In this document: positions 1 through 5,216 of the stretch, piece by piece
Numbering within the stretch: the stretch's first letter is position 1
Layout: each line of letters opens with the position of its first letter
Assembly: GCA_029863665.1 (NCBI GenBank)
Contig: JAOTUX010000067.1
Span: 1 to 6,103 of the forward strand
Direction: 5' to 3'
Length of the DNA: 6,103 nt
From: Candidatus Nitrosopumilus sp.
GTDB taxonomy: Archaea; Thermoproteota; Nitrososphaeria; Nitrososphaerales; Nitrosopumilaceae
Notes under the pieces: model-generated
What the model saw: only the letters and a program-made list of their open reading frames with translations
Told to the model about the DNA's origin: nothing
Databases searched by the model: none
Position numbers and translations under genes: made by a program

Positions 1-1182
1 ACCCCATGAAGAAAAGAAATAATCATTAATCTTTGAACGTCTGTCCTCGTGTACTCCAATGGTATCATCAGGGTTTGCAGCTGAACTTTCTGATCCGAAA
101 TAGTGCAGCGCATATCCTATCCTATCTTCAAAGGCAATCTTGCCGTCATCTTGTAGTACAGTAAACACGTATGCGTCATAAATGGGGTCATACTCCACCA
201 CCAGTTCTCGGATAAACTGTTCAGTCTGATCAATTTGTGGTGCAATGTTGTACAGTCTTGCGATGTATTTTATCTCATGCTCCCCATAGTCTGCAATACT
301 TGTTGCATTGAATACAGTATTGCCACCACCATAGTCAAATGTTCCACTCCAGTCCTCAAAGCCTGAAAGTGACATTGTATTTGCACAAGATGCTAAATCA
401 CAAAAGAATTCATCTTCTAAAACTAAAGGATCATGAATCTTTTCATATTGTATAAAGATGGTCCCAACTCTTTCGTTCTTCCACAGATAGTGAGGATTGT
501 GAACCACATTGATTGCATCCCAGACATAATAGGATTCATCAAGATTCCTTGAGAGATATTTCTGGTAATCTGTAAACTCTTCACCTATACTCCACATGTC
601 AACTGTAAGATTTGGGATAATTCCAGGTACAGGTTGTGTCACAGAGGCATACACTGGTACTGCAGAGCAGATTGTTTTTCCAGTATTTGACACATGGCAT
701 ACTCTTTGTAATGCAAACCCTCCTTTTTCAATCCATATTGTATCACCCGAATATGTTGGAATTACCTCTGCAACACCAAAATCACCAGTAGAACCCCACG
801 TGCTACTATCCCCTGCATTACAGCCAAGGTTATTCTTTGGTGCTGCAAGTGAAAAAGACGAATCAAGTTTGCAACCATGCAAAGAATTTGCAATACAGCC
901 ACTATTTGTAACAATTGTCTGGTATTCCAGTGCATCGCCTGGATAGAATGTCTTGTCAGGATTGTTTCTATGGAATGGTCCATGATGCGCAGAATAGACA
1001 TTTACTGTAACTGTGACAAAGCACCTCTCCCTTGTAGTTGGCGGAGTGTGGTCATCACCAGACCCATTGGTTTGTGATTTTGTGTATAGCAAAACCCTGT
1101 GAGCATCAGCCACTTGGGTATTTAGTGGAATGGCAAACGTTCCTGATACTAGTAAGATAAACAGAATGATTGCAAAATTCAC
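1..1182 (-). CDS. Large secreted cysteine-rich surface protein, 3' end missing
   Basis: The frame is open for 394 codons with no stop and leaves the window at base 1, so the C-terminus is not seen. It starts with GTG at 1182. An in-frame TAA lies seven codons upstream at 1203-1205 and no other ATG, GTG or TTG is available. Residues 1-27 form a signal peptide: a hydrophobic core (about 3-19) ending in an A-D-A motif, with probable cleavage before His28. The mature part is acidic and rich in aromatic residues. It has eight cysteines (54, 96, 104, 121, 162, 172, 261, 266), suggesting disulfides outside the cell, and three N-glycosylation sequons (N39, N191, N292). Residues about 78-95 (FYPGDALEY..TIVTNSG) resemble strands of Ig-like surface repeats such as DUF11. 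I do not recognise the family; a surface-layer-associated or exported binding protein is the best guess. It lies 36 bases after the 93-residue gene and may be co-transcribed with it. Confidence 0.8.
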   Translation of the reverse strand, partial: MNFAIILFILLVSGTFAIPLNTQVADAHRVLLYTKSQTNGSGDDHTPPTTRERCFVTVTVNVYSAHHGPFHRNNPDKTFYPGDALEYQTIVTNSGCIANSLHGCKLDSSFSLAAPKNNLGCNAGDSSTWGSTGDFGVAEVIPTYSGDTIWIEKGGFALQRVCHVSNTGKTICSAVPVYASVTQPVPGIIPNLTVDMWSIGEEFTDYQKYLSRNLDESYYVWDAINVVHNPHYLWKNERVGTIFIQYEKIHDPLVLEDEFFCDLASCANTMSLSGFEDWSGTFDYGGGNTVFNATSIADYGEHEIKYIARLYNIAPQIDQTEQFIRELVVEYDPIYDAYVFTVLQDDGKIAFEDRIGYALHYFGSESSAANPDDTIGVHEDRRSKINDYFFSSWG

Positions 1183-1202
1183 AAGAGAGTATGATTCATT
1201 GA

Positions 1203-1210
1203 CTTAAAAG
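1203..1210 (-). promoter_or_regulatory. TATA-like box of the secreted protein gene
   Basis: CTTTTAAG on the minus strand is centred about 25 bases upstream of the GTG at 1182. This is the spacing of an archaeal TATA box to a leaderless start. No Shine-Dalgarno sequence lies before the GTG. It would give the secreted protein its own promoter in addition to read-through from the upstream cluster. Confidence 0.4.
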
Positions 1211-1218
1211 GAAAAGTT

Positions 1219-1500
1219 CTACGTGTAGTTTTCATTGTATAGCGTTATGGCATTACCCCATCCTTTCTCAAATGATGTGATGAATTGATTTAATTCTGAG
1301 CAATTCATCTGCTCAACTGGTTTTGTTTGTACAATGTTTTCCTTTGATTTACCATCATCTTGCATTTCATTTGGTGAATCACCAGTCTGCGGCTGTGCTA
1401 CTGGAATAATAATTGGAACACCTATTATGATTAAAAACAATATCAAGATGACACCTGCACTAAAAAATACTACAGAATGTTTTGGATTCAATACGATCAC
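1219..1500 (-). CDS. Small membrane-anchored protein, 93 residues
   Basis: The start is GTG at 1500. An in-frame TAG lies two codons upstream and no earlier start exists. The GTG overlaps the stop of the preceding 29-residue frame as GTGA, which supports both the start and translational coupling. Residues 9-35 form one long hydrophobic helix (VVFFSAGVILILFLIIIGV region). A polar, acidic tail of about 58 residues follows, with one cysteine (67). The two basic residues K7 and H8 before the helix suggest N-inside topology, leaving the tail outside the membrane. No known domain is recognised. It precedes the large secreted protein by 36 bases and may act with it at the cell surface, which is inferred from position alone. 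Confidence 0.75.
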   Translation of the reverse strand: MIVLNPKHSVVFFSAGVILILFLIIIGVPIIIPVAQPQTGDSPNEMQDDGKSKENIVQTKPVEQMNCSELNQFITSFEKGWGNAITLYNENYT

Positions 1501-1586
1501 TTTCTAATTATTCTAGGAAGATGGTAAAACGTCACATGATATGTTATACCAATCACACAAAGAAAGACAAACAGAATTCCATTCAT
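1497..1586 (-). CDS. 29-residue single-helix membrane peptide
   Basis: The frame runs from ATG at 1586 to TGA at 1499-1497. Both ends interlock with neighbours: ATGA overlaps the stop of the CxxC protein and GTGA overlaps the start of the 93-residue protein. Residues 2-21 are hydrophobic (NGILFVFLCVIGITY...), and the C-terminus is basic (R25, R28, K29). This predicts a single membrane helix with the C-terminus inside by the positive-inside rule. No family is recognised. Such a short frame would be weak alone, but the two 4-base overlaps at the correct phase make it credible. It might serve as a membrane micro-subunit or mainly couple translation of its neighbours. It may equally be a by-product of the junctions, since there is no homology evidence. 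Confidence 0.5.
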   Translation of the reverse strand: MNGILFVFLCVIGITYHVTFYHLPRIIRK

Positions 1587-1753
1587 GATTCAGAAACATC
1601 ATCCTTTGACTCATCATTCCATACGGATTTAAGAATGGGTAATCGCTCCCAGACAAATCTGGAATCATTGTCATAGTTTATAGAATAATCAAGGTAAATC
1701 TCATCCTCAGTTGGTGAAAATTGGTGTGAACAGTTGGGACATTTTATCTTCAC
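1583..1753 (-). CDS. Small CxxC zinc-ribbon-like protein, 56 residues
   Basis: The frame starts with GTG at 1753 and stops with TGA at 1583. An in-frame TGA five codons upstream leaves GTG as the only start. The protein begins V/M-K-I-K-C-P-N-C-S-H-Q-F, a typical first half of a zinc ribbon with the CxxC pair at residues 5 and 8. H10 could be a third ligand. There is no second CxxC in the acidic remainder, so either zinc is completed by His10 or a second subunit, or the knuckle is incomplete. The rest is aspartate/glutamate-rich with W35 and W45. A strong TATA-like box lies at the leaderless distance, making this the first gene of the leftward cluster. Its stop overlaps the next ATG (ATGA). 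Function unknown; small zinc ribbons of this kind often bind nucleic acids or proteins. Confidence 0.65.
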   Translation of the reverse strand: MKIKCPNCSHQFSPTEDEIYLDYSINYDNDSRFVWERLPILKSVWNDESKDDVSES

Positions 1754-1767
1754 GGAATGGTATTGTC

Positions 1768-1780
1768 ATTATAATAAAAG
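1768..1780 (-). promoter_or_regulatory. TATA box of the leftward four-gene cluster
   Basis: The minus strand reads CTTTTATTATAAT, centred about 22-25 bases upstream of the GTG at 1753. This matches an archaeal TATA box driving a leaderless transcript. It lies after the T-rich terminator of the receptor gene, so the cluster is probably an independent transcription unit. Confidence 0.55.
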
Positions 1781-1835
1781 GGAAAATCAACTAGTTTTCT
1801 TCTTAATCGTTATTTGAGGATCATAAGAAAAGTGC

Positions 1836-1862
1836 CAAAAATATTTTCGTTTTTAAAAATTA
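1836..1862 (-). terminator. Oligo-T terminator region after the receptor gene
   Basis: Within 40 bases after the receptor stop codon the minus strand carries two runs of five T (opposite A-runs at 1856-1860 and 1837-1841). Archaeal RNA polymerase terminates at such T-runs without needing a hairpin. The block separates the receptor gene from the next promoter at 1768-1780. Confidence 0.45.
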
Positions 1863-1869
1863 GTTCTTG

Positions 1870-3366
1870 TTAATTATAATGTATGTATATTTTCCAATCA
1901 CTCAACAACACATAATTCAGTATACCATAAACTTCCAGATTATTATCATTTAAGAATGAAGCCTTGGAATGATTCTCATACTGAGAATATTCATCAGAAT
2001 CATATTTTTTTGCAACAGACATGGCAGAAAATTCTTTTGTAGATTGTGCCTGATGTTTAACATTTTTGCAGCTATTTTTGTCACAATCAGCAACAACAAA
2101 ATCACCTGAATCAACCAAAACGAACCGAACGTCATCTAGGGTGATAGCTCTTTGCATGTTATTTGAAAAGCGATCCCAATCTATAGCACTGGCAATAATC
2201 AAATCATAACCTTGGGTGTTAGGATCAAGATCAATTTTTTTTGCTAACGCATTAGCAAAACTTTGAGTACCTGTTGTGGGATACATACTAGTAAGAACCA
2301 GATCATTATCTCTCATCATGTAACATGATTCTAATAGACGCCCCTCATTTTTCTCTCGTTTCATTGTATCTAGGTAGGCATAAAGAATTATTTCACATGC
2401 GGGATCGGGTTTCATAACATACACATATGCCAAGGTATCTCCTGTTTGCACATTTGGCATAAACATAGAAAGTTGTGCATATTCTTGTAAAATGGCATTT
2501 GAAAATTGTGTGGAAGCTTGACCAATTTGATAACCATTTGTGAACATCATAGTGTAAACATTTGAATGATCAATAAGATTTTGAATTTCTCTATAGATTA
2601 GAATTTCAATTATTTCTTGTTGTTTTTCTCTAAGCATTTGAGAATAATTTTTTTCCATGTCTTCATAACCAATTAACAAAGTACCATAGGTAATTTGTAA
2701 ATCATCATAGTCATTTTGCCAATTTAAGAAAATCATAAAAAAACTAAAAATAAAAACGAATGTAATTATCAAGATCAGAAGGATTGAGCGATTTGTAATT
2801 TTCTTTTTTTCTGACGCATGGTTATTTTTTAAAAGAGTTTGTTCATTTTCACAATTTGAAAGACGTTTTGGAAGTTGTAAATAGCGTGACAACATAGATT
2901 CAGAAGCATCTTTAGGGTGTTTTTCAGCATTTTCTACTTGTTTTTTTAATTGGATCTTAGTATCTTCTAGATTCTTGGCATTATCTTCAGACAAATGTGT
3001 AGACATACATTCCTCACAATACTGAATGGTTCGTTTATCTTGAAGATCAAAAGGCGATTTTTTATCATCTTTTTTATTCAATAAAATTATAGGCTTTTCA
3101 ATTGCATTCCTCACAGCAAGTTCATAAAACACATTTGGGTTATGATCAGAAATAACTGCAATAACTAAATCTGATTCGTCTACATATTTGACGATCTCCT
3201 TAGTGATTGGAAATGGTGTATCCAGTTTATCGGCACGTATTACTTTATAGCCTAATTCATTCAAAACAGGTATAATTAAATTATTTAGTAGATCATCAGC
3301 TTTTTCTCTAATAATACTTCCTGTCGGACCTATGGGCGAAATAACAAAACAAGATTTAGACAACAT
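1870..3366 (-). CDS. Membrane receptor: cytoplasmic TIR/NDT-like domain, one helix, outer Cache-like sensor
   Basis: The protein has 498 residues and an ATG start at 3366 with a TATA-like box 25 bases upstream. Residues 4-97 match the TIR-like/nucleoside 2-deoxyribosyltransferase fold: CFVISPIG (6-13), R20, RAD (44-46), SDLVIAVIS (65-73) and NPNVFYELAVRNA (76-88). Glu82 sits at the usual catalytic glutamate. Enzymes of this group cleave N-glycosidic bonds of NAD or nucleosides. A helical lysine/glutamate-rich linker (about 120-190) leads to KKKITNR and one membrane helix (194-214), then an acidic NDYDD. The charge pattern places the N-domain inside and the C-part outside. Residues 216-498 resemble a Cache sensor: a long juxtamembrane helix, WDRF (397-400), RFVLVDSGDFVVAD (414-427) and a closing SDWKIYIHY. 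Cysteines 324, 348, 428 and 433 may form disulfides. Domain names are from motif reading; Glu82 and the topology are clear, while the Cache call is moderate. The gene is divergent to the HEPN gene. Confidence 0.85.
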   Translation of the reverse strand: MLSKSCFVISPIGPTGSIIREKADDLLNNLIIPVLNELGYKVIRADKLDTPFPITKEIVKYVDESDLVIAVISDHNPNVFYELAVRNAIEKPIILLNKKDDKKSPFDLQDKRTIQYCEECMSTHLSEDNAKNLEDTKIQLKKQVENAEKHPKDASESMLSRYLQLPKRLSNCENEQTLLKNNHASEKKKITNRSILLILIITFVFIFSFFMIFLNWQNDYDDLQITYGTLLIGYEDMEKNYSQMLREKQQEIIEILIYREIQNLIDHSNVYTMMFTNGYQIGQASTQFSNAILQEYAQLSMFMPNVQTGDTLAYVYVMKPDPACEIILYAYLDTMKREKNEGRLLESCYMMRDNDLVLTSMYPTTGTQSFANALAKKIDLDPNTQGYDLIIASAIDWDRFSNNMQRAITLDDVRFVLVDSGDFVVADCDKNSCKNVKHQAQSTKEFSAMSVAKKYDSDEYSQYENHSKASFLNDNNLEVYGILNYVLLSDWKIYIHYN

Positions 3367-3384
3367 GCGATATTTTTTCGTGGG

Positions 3385-3397
3385 TTAATTAAATTTT
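3385..3397 (-). promoter_or_regulatory. TATA-like box of the receptor gene
   Basis: The minus strand reads AAAATTTAATTAA, centred near 3391. It lies about 25 bases before the ATG at 3366, consistent with a leaderless archaeal transcript. The divergent intergenic region (3367-3592) also has to contain the HEPN promoter, for which no convincing box was seen. Confidence 0.5.
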
Positions 3398-3438
3398 CAT
3401 TACATTCTAACAAACTACATCAGGATTCTTGGTATATC

Positions 3439-3531
3439 TTACTGACTTGAAGATGATTTTTCTATCTCATAAATAAATCCCTGGGGACCATTAGATGTAC
3501 TGATCAGAAAGAAAGCAGACTTGTAGGTATG
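3439..3531 (-). pseudogene. Possible decayed coding fragment between divergent genes
   Basis: The minus strand has 30 open codons ending at TAA 3439 that read like a folded protein fragment (YKSAFFLISTSNGPQGFIYE, then IEKSSSSQ). The frame has no ATG, GTG or TTG, and upstream it is broken by TAG (3532-3534) and TGA four codons further. It may be the relic of a displaced gene, or chance. The call rests on amino-acid texture only. Confidence 0.2.
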
Positions 3532-3592
3532 CTAGTTAGGAATTTTTCATAATCTTGAATGGAAATGCAAAAGTCTTTTTTTGAGATAAAAT

Positions 3593-4438
3593 ATGAATTC
3601 GTTATTGGAGAATGAATCAATCTTAAAAAAAATTTTGAAACAAATGGCATCTGTTACTAAAATCGAGATGAAATTGTTAGAGAATGAAAAAGATCCTGTC
3701 CAGAAAGCTGAAGTAATGCTAAGAATACAAAGGAAAGGAGTTGAAATTTTATTGAATAATATAAAATCATGTTCGGATAACGAATTTAAAAAATGGATGG
3801 AAGAAATTTCTCAATCTTTTCAACCCGACAATTATAGAATACTAGAGCAGTTTAGTGATATGGTATTCAACGCCTCTACAAATCCAAAAGAATATGAGAA
3901 ATACAAGAAAATTGAAAAAATTAACCAGCAATATTACTCAAAAATTATTAATGACATATTTAGTGCATCTCTAAATAAAAAACAACTAGAACGTTATCTC
4001 TACATATTGATAGGTGAACAGATCCAACATGGATTTCAAAATATGGAAACTACTTTGGATAATAATGAGTTGATTAGAGCAACAAATTTAGTACAAAGAA
4101 GATTCGGTTTTGATCATAATTGGTTTATGTGTTTAGGATCAATTCAATTATATGAAAATTTAGTTAAAAAGAAAATTGCATACTTAGGAGAATCAACGAA
4201 AAACAAAAAACATGATGAATTAATTCCATTACTAATCAAGTTAATCAAAGAAAAAGAGAATCGAGACATATCTTTACAACTAAGAATGTTTAAAGGAATC
4301 AAGGAAGTTCGTAACGTCATTACACATGAAGGATATAACCATTCAATTACAAAATCTGACCTCAAGAAGATTATCAGAGAAATAGAGAAATTAGATTTTT
4401 TACTTTTTCAAGAAAAATCAAGCATTTTTGATTCATGA
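3593..4438 (+). CDS. HEPN-domain protein, probable ribonuclease
   Basis: The protein has 281 residues from the ATG at 3593. An in-frame TAA two codons upstream excludes a longer form. It is predicted to be soluble, all-helical and lysine/glutamate-rich. The C-terminal part (about 172-275) looks like a HEPN domain: W177 and E188 in the first helices, then GIKEVRNVITHEGY with the R-x4-H signature (R240, H245) that forms the RNase active site in HEPN dimers, then a closing helix (255-272). Such proteins are typically metal-independent RNases in toxin-antitoxin and abortive-infection systems, though some HEPN proteins are inactive. Residues 1-170 form a long helical region of unrecognised family that may regulate or bind a partner. 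The gene is divergent to the receptor gene and is followed after 64 bases by the structured RNA element. Codon use is strongly AT-rich, as in the receptor. Confidence 0.75.
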   Translation: MNSLLENESILKKILKQMASVTKIEMKLLENEKDPVQKAEVMLRIQRKGVEILLNNIKSCSDNEFKKWMEEISQSFQPDNYRILEQFSDMVFNASTNPKEYEKYKKIEKINQQYYSKIINDIFSASLNKKQLERYLYILIGEQIQHGFQNMETTLDNNELIRATNLVQRRFGFDHNWFMCLGSIQLYENLVKKKIAYLGESTKNKKHDELIPLLIKLIKEKENRDISLQLRMFKGIKEVRNVITHEGYNHSITKSDLKKIIREIEKLDFLLFQEKSSIFDS

Positions 4439-4471
4439 TTCTATACAAGATTATGAAACTCTAAACACATC

Positions 4472-4480
4472 TATAATATC
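4472..4480 (+). promoter_or_regulatory. TATA box upstream of the structured RNA
   Basis: TATAATATC on the plus strand is centred about 26-28 bases before 4503, the first base of the enclosing stem of the RNA element. That is the expected archaeal TATA-to-start spacing and suggests the RNA is transcribed on its own, not only as the tail of the HEPN message. Confidence 0.5.
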
Positions 4481-4512
4481 AAATTTCTAAAAATCAGTTC
4501 ATACAGTTCTTT

Positions 4513-4556
4513 GATCCTCTTGAGGAGGATCTATGACCGCCTGTTAAGGCAATAGG
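4513..4556 (+). repeat. Copy A of the two-hairpin unit
   Basis: Hairpin I pairs GATCCTC (4513-4519) with GAGGATC (4525-4531) around loop TTGAG. Hairpin II pairs GCCT (4539-4542) with AGGC (4547-4550) around GTTA. It is the better-paired of the two copies. Confidence 0.7.
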
Positions 4557-4585
4557 GCTAACTATTGTACTATCGTACAGATTAG

Positions 4586-4629
4586 GATTCTCTTTAGGAG
4601 AATCGGAGACTGTCTGTCAAGATATGAGG
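4586..4629 (+). repeat. Copy B of the two-hairpin unit
   Basis: Hairpin I pairs GATTCTC (4586-4592) with GAGAATC (4598-4604) around loop TTTAG. Hairpin II pairs GTCT (4612-4615) with AGAT (4620-4623) around GTCA, with one G-U pair. Differences from copy A within stems keep pairing. Confidence 0.7.
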
Positions 4630-4663
4630 ACTTTGATGAATTCCCTCAAGAACTGTAATTTAA

Positions 4664-4677
4664 CAAAAATCAAAAAC
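4664..4677 (-). terminator. Oligo-T terminator after the small basic protein gene
   Basis: The minus strand reads GTTTTTGATTTTTG, two five-T runs about 40 bases after the stop at 4718. Archaeal polymerase would terminate here, just before the opposing structured RNA, which keeps the convergent units apart. Confidence 0.45.
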
Positions 4678-4717
4678 TATCAATCATAAAATTATCAAAT
4701 GATCATATATCTATCAG

Positions 4718-4942
4718 TTATTTCTTAAATGGTCTGATTGCCTTGTAGGTTCCGTTCTTTAGCTGTATGAATAATGGTGGATATCCATTCGGGTTACCAC
4801 GTCTATAGCCTGAGAAGATCTTTCTAAATACGTCTTTATTTTTTGGCCTGCAAATTTTGATTGCCTGAATTGGTGTGAATGGTTCTGATAATTTCTTTGA
4901 TGTTATTGCCTTTACTACAGTATAGTATACTTGTGGTGCCAT
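4718..4942 (-). CDS. Small basic protein, winged-helix-like, 74 residues
   Basis: I start the gene at ATG 4942 (MAPQVYYTVVKA...). A longer form from TTG at 4969 would add nine residues but has no visible support. A TATA-like ATATTAA at 4971-4977 would place the RNA start a few bases before the ATG. The protein is strongly basic. Residues 20-47 (EPFTPIQAIKICRP..., then DVFRKIFSGYRRG) look like a helix-turn-helix. Residues 55-71 (PPLFIQLKNGTYKAIRP) look like the hairpin wing that follows. This suggests a small DNA-binding protein, but the fold is inferred from pattern only. There is no signal peptide or membrane segment. It is convergent to the structured RNA and divergent from the microprotein to its right. 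Confidence 0.7.
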   Translation of the reverse strand: MAPQVYYTVVKAITSKKLSEPFTPIQAIKICRPKNKDVFRKIFSGYRRGNPNGYPPLFIQLKNGTYKAIRPFKK

Positions 4943-4975
4943 TGTATATGATGCTTGAATAATGTTCAAGTTAAT

Positions 4976-5047
4976 ATGAATTTGGTAGGATTGATCACAA
5001 GAGAATCAGATCTATGTAAATTATGTACTCATTACAACTCAACATAA
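4976..5047 (+). CDS. Possible 23-residue CxxCxH peptide
   Basis: A short frame runs from ATG 4976 to TAA 5045-5047 and contains D-L-C-K-L-C-T-H, a possible zinc knuckle (C14, C17, H19). TATATG at 4945-4950 lies about 28 bases upstream, as for a leaderless transcript. It overlaps the promoter region of the leftward gene at 4942. Length and lack of a known relative make chance likely. Confidence 0.22.
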   Translation: MNLVGLITRESDLCKLCTHYNST

Positions 5048-5057
5048 AACGTATACA

Positions 5058-5073
5058 AATTGTTTAATCAATT
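5058..5073. promoter_or_regulatory. Inverted repeat over the microprotein TATA box
   Basis: AATTG (5058-5062) and CAATT (5069-5073) flank TTTAAT, which is centred about 26 bases before the ATG at 5092 and is the best TATA candidate. ATACAA also occurs twice nearby, at 5053-5058 and 5074-5079. The symmetry could be a repressor site, or simply AT-rich chance. Confidence 0.35.
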
Positions 5074-5091
5074 ATACAATAATATCATTTC

Positions 5092-5184
5092 ATGGAACTA
5101 CAATGTGGTTGTACAATAGATGAGACAGGCGGAGTATTACTAGTTGAGTGCAAACCTCACAAGGAAGGAAAGTTTAGAAGCTAA
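5092..5184 (+). CDS. 30-residue zinc-finger-like microprotein
   Basis: The frame runs from ATG 5092 to TAA 5182-5184. The protein reads MELQCGCTIDETGGVLLVEC and then KPHKEGKFRS. The residues C5, C7, C20 and H23 form a C-x-C...C-x2-H pattern that could bind one zinc ion, with a glycine turn between two strands and a basic tail. Such minimal zinc-binding peptides occur in thaumarchaeal genomes, but I do not recognise a named family. A TATA-like TTTAAT sits 26 bases upstream with an inverted repeat around it, and a T-rich terminator follows the stop. A complete promoter-gene-terminator unit makes it more credible than its length suggests. A nucleic-acid or protein-binding role is a guess. Confidence 0.6.
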   Translation: MELQCGCTIDETGGVLLVECKPHKEGKFRS

Positions 5185-5216
5185 CTAATTAATTAATTAA
5201 CTATTTTTTTCTTCTT
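5182..5216 (+). terminator. T-rich terminator after the microprotein
   Basis: Directly after the stop codon comes a run of AATT repeats (about 5187-5200), then seven T (5204-5210) and CTTCTT. This is a strong archaeal termination signal on the plus strand. On the opposite strand the same bases could encode a lysine run. Confidence 0.5.

Larger units (their letters stand above)
4503..4656 (+). ncRNA. Tandem-duplicated structured noncoding RNA, unrecognised family
   Basis: An outer 9-bp stem (ACAGTTCTT 4503-4511 with AAGAACTGT 4648-4656) encloses two copies of one unit, 73 bases apart (4513-4556 and 4586-4629; 31 of 44 bases identical by hand count). Each copy has hairpin I, 7 bp with a 5-base loop (4513-4531 and 4586-4604). 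Each also has hairpin II, 4 bp with a GUYA tetraloop (4539-4550 and 4612-4623), with GAC between them. Hairpin I differs by a C-G to T-A pair swap. Hairpin II differs by a C-G to T-A swap and a G-C to G-U change. The G-U pair forms only on the plus strand, which sets the orientation. Weaker stems follow: AATAG/CTATT and TGTAC/GTACA after copy A, TGAGG/CCTCA after copy B. A TATA box lies upstream. No tRNA, rRNA, SRP, RNase P or C/D-box signature was found. Function unknown. Confidence 0.65.

Noticed and set aside
596..946. Plus-strand 116-codon frame, with further frames at 877-1077 (+) and 762-1001 (-)
   Set aside because: All lie inside the long minus-strand secreted-protein frame, which has a signal peptide and coherent composition; these are shadows.
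1482..1676. Plus-strand 64-codon frame
   Set aside because: It runs antisense to the CxxC protein and the 29-residue peptide, whose exact overlaps and promoter are better supported.
1950..2135. Minus-strand 61-codon frame
   Set aside because: It lies within the receptor gene in another frame.
4144..4365. Minus-strand 73-codon frame
   Set aside because: Antisense to the HEPN domain region, including the R-x4-H motif; a shadow.
4503..4656. CRISPR array
   Set aside because: Only two diverged copies, each internally folded, with different flanking sequence; no regular spacers or cas genes.
4503..4656. Box C/D guide RNA, tRNA, SRP or RNase P RNA
   Set aside because: TTGATGA at 4633-4639 resembles a C box but no matching D box (CTGA) is placed correctly. 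No T-loop, CCA-type acceptor or conserved SRP or RNase P core motif is present.
4503..4656. Miniature transposon with 9-bp terminal inverted repeats
   Set aside because: The ends could be read this way, but no target-site duplication flanks them. Compensatory changes and the upstream TATA box favour an RNA. Not fully excluded.
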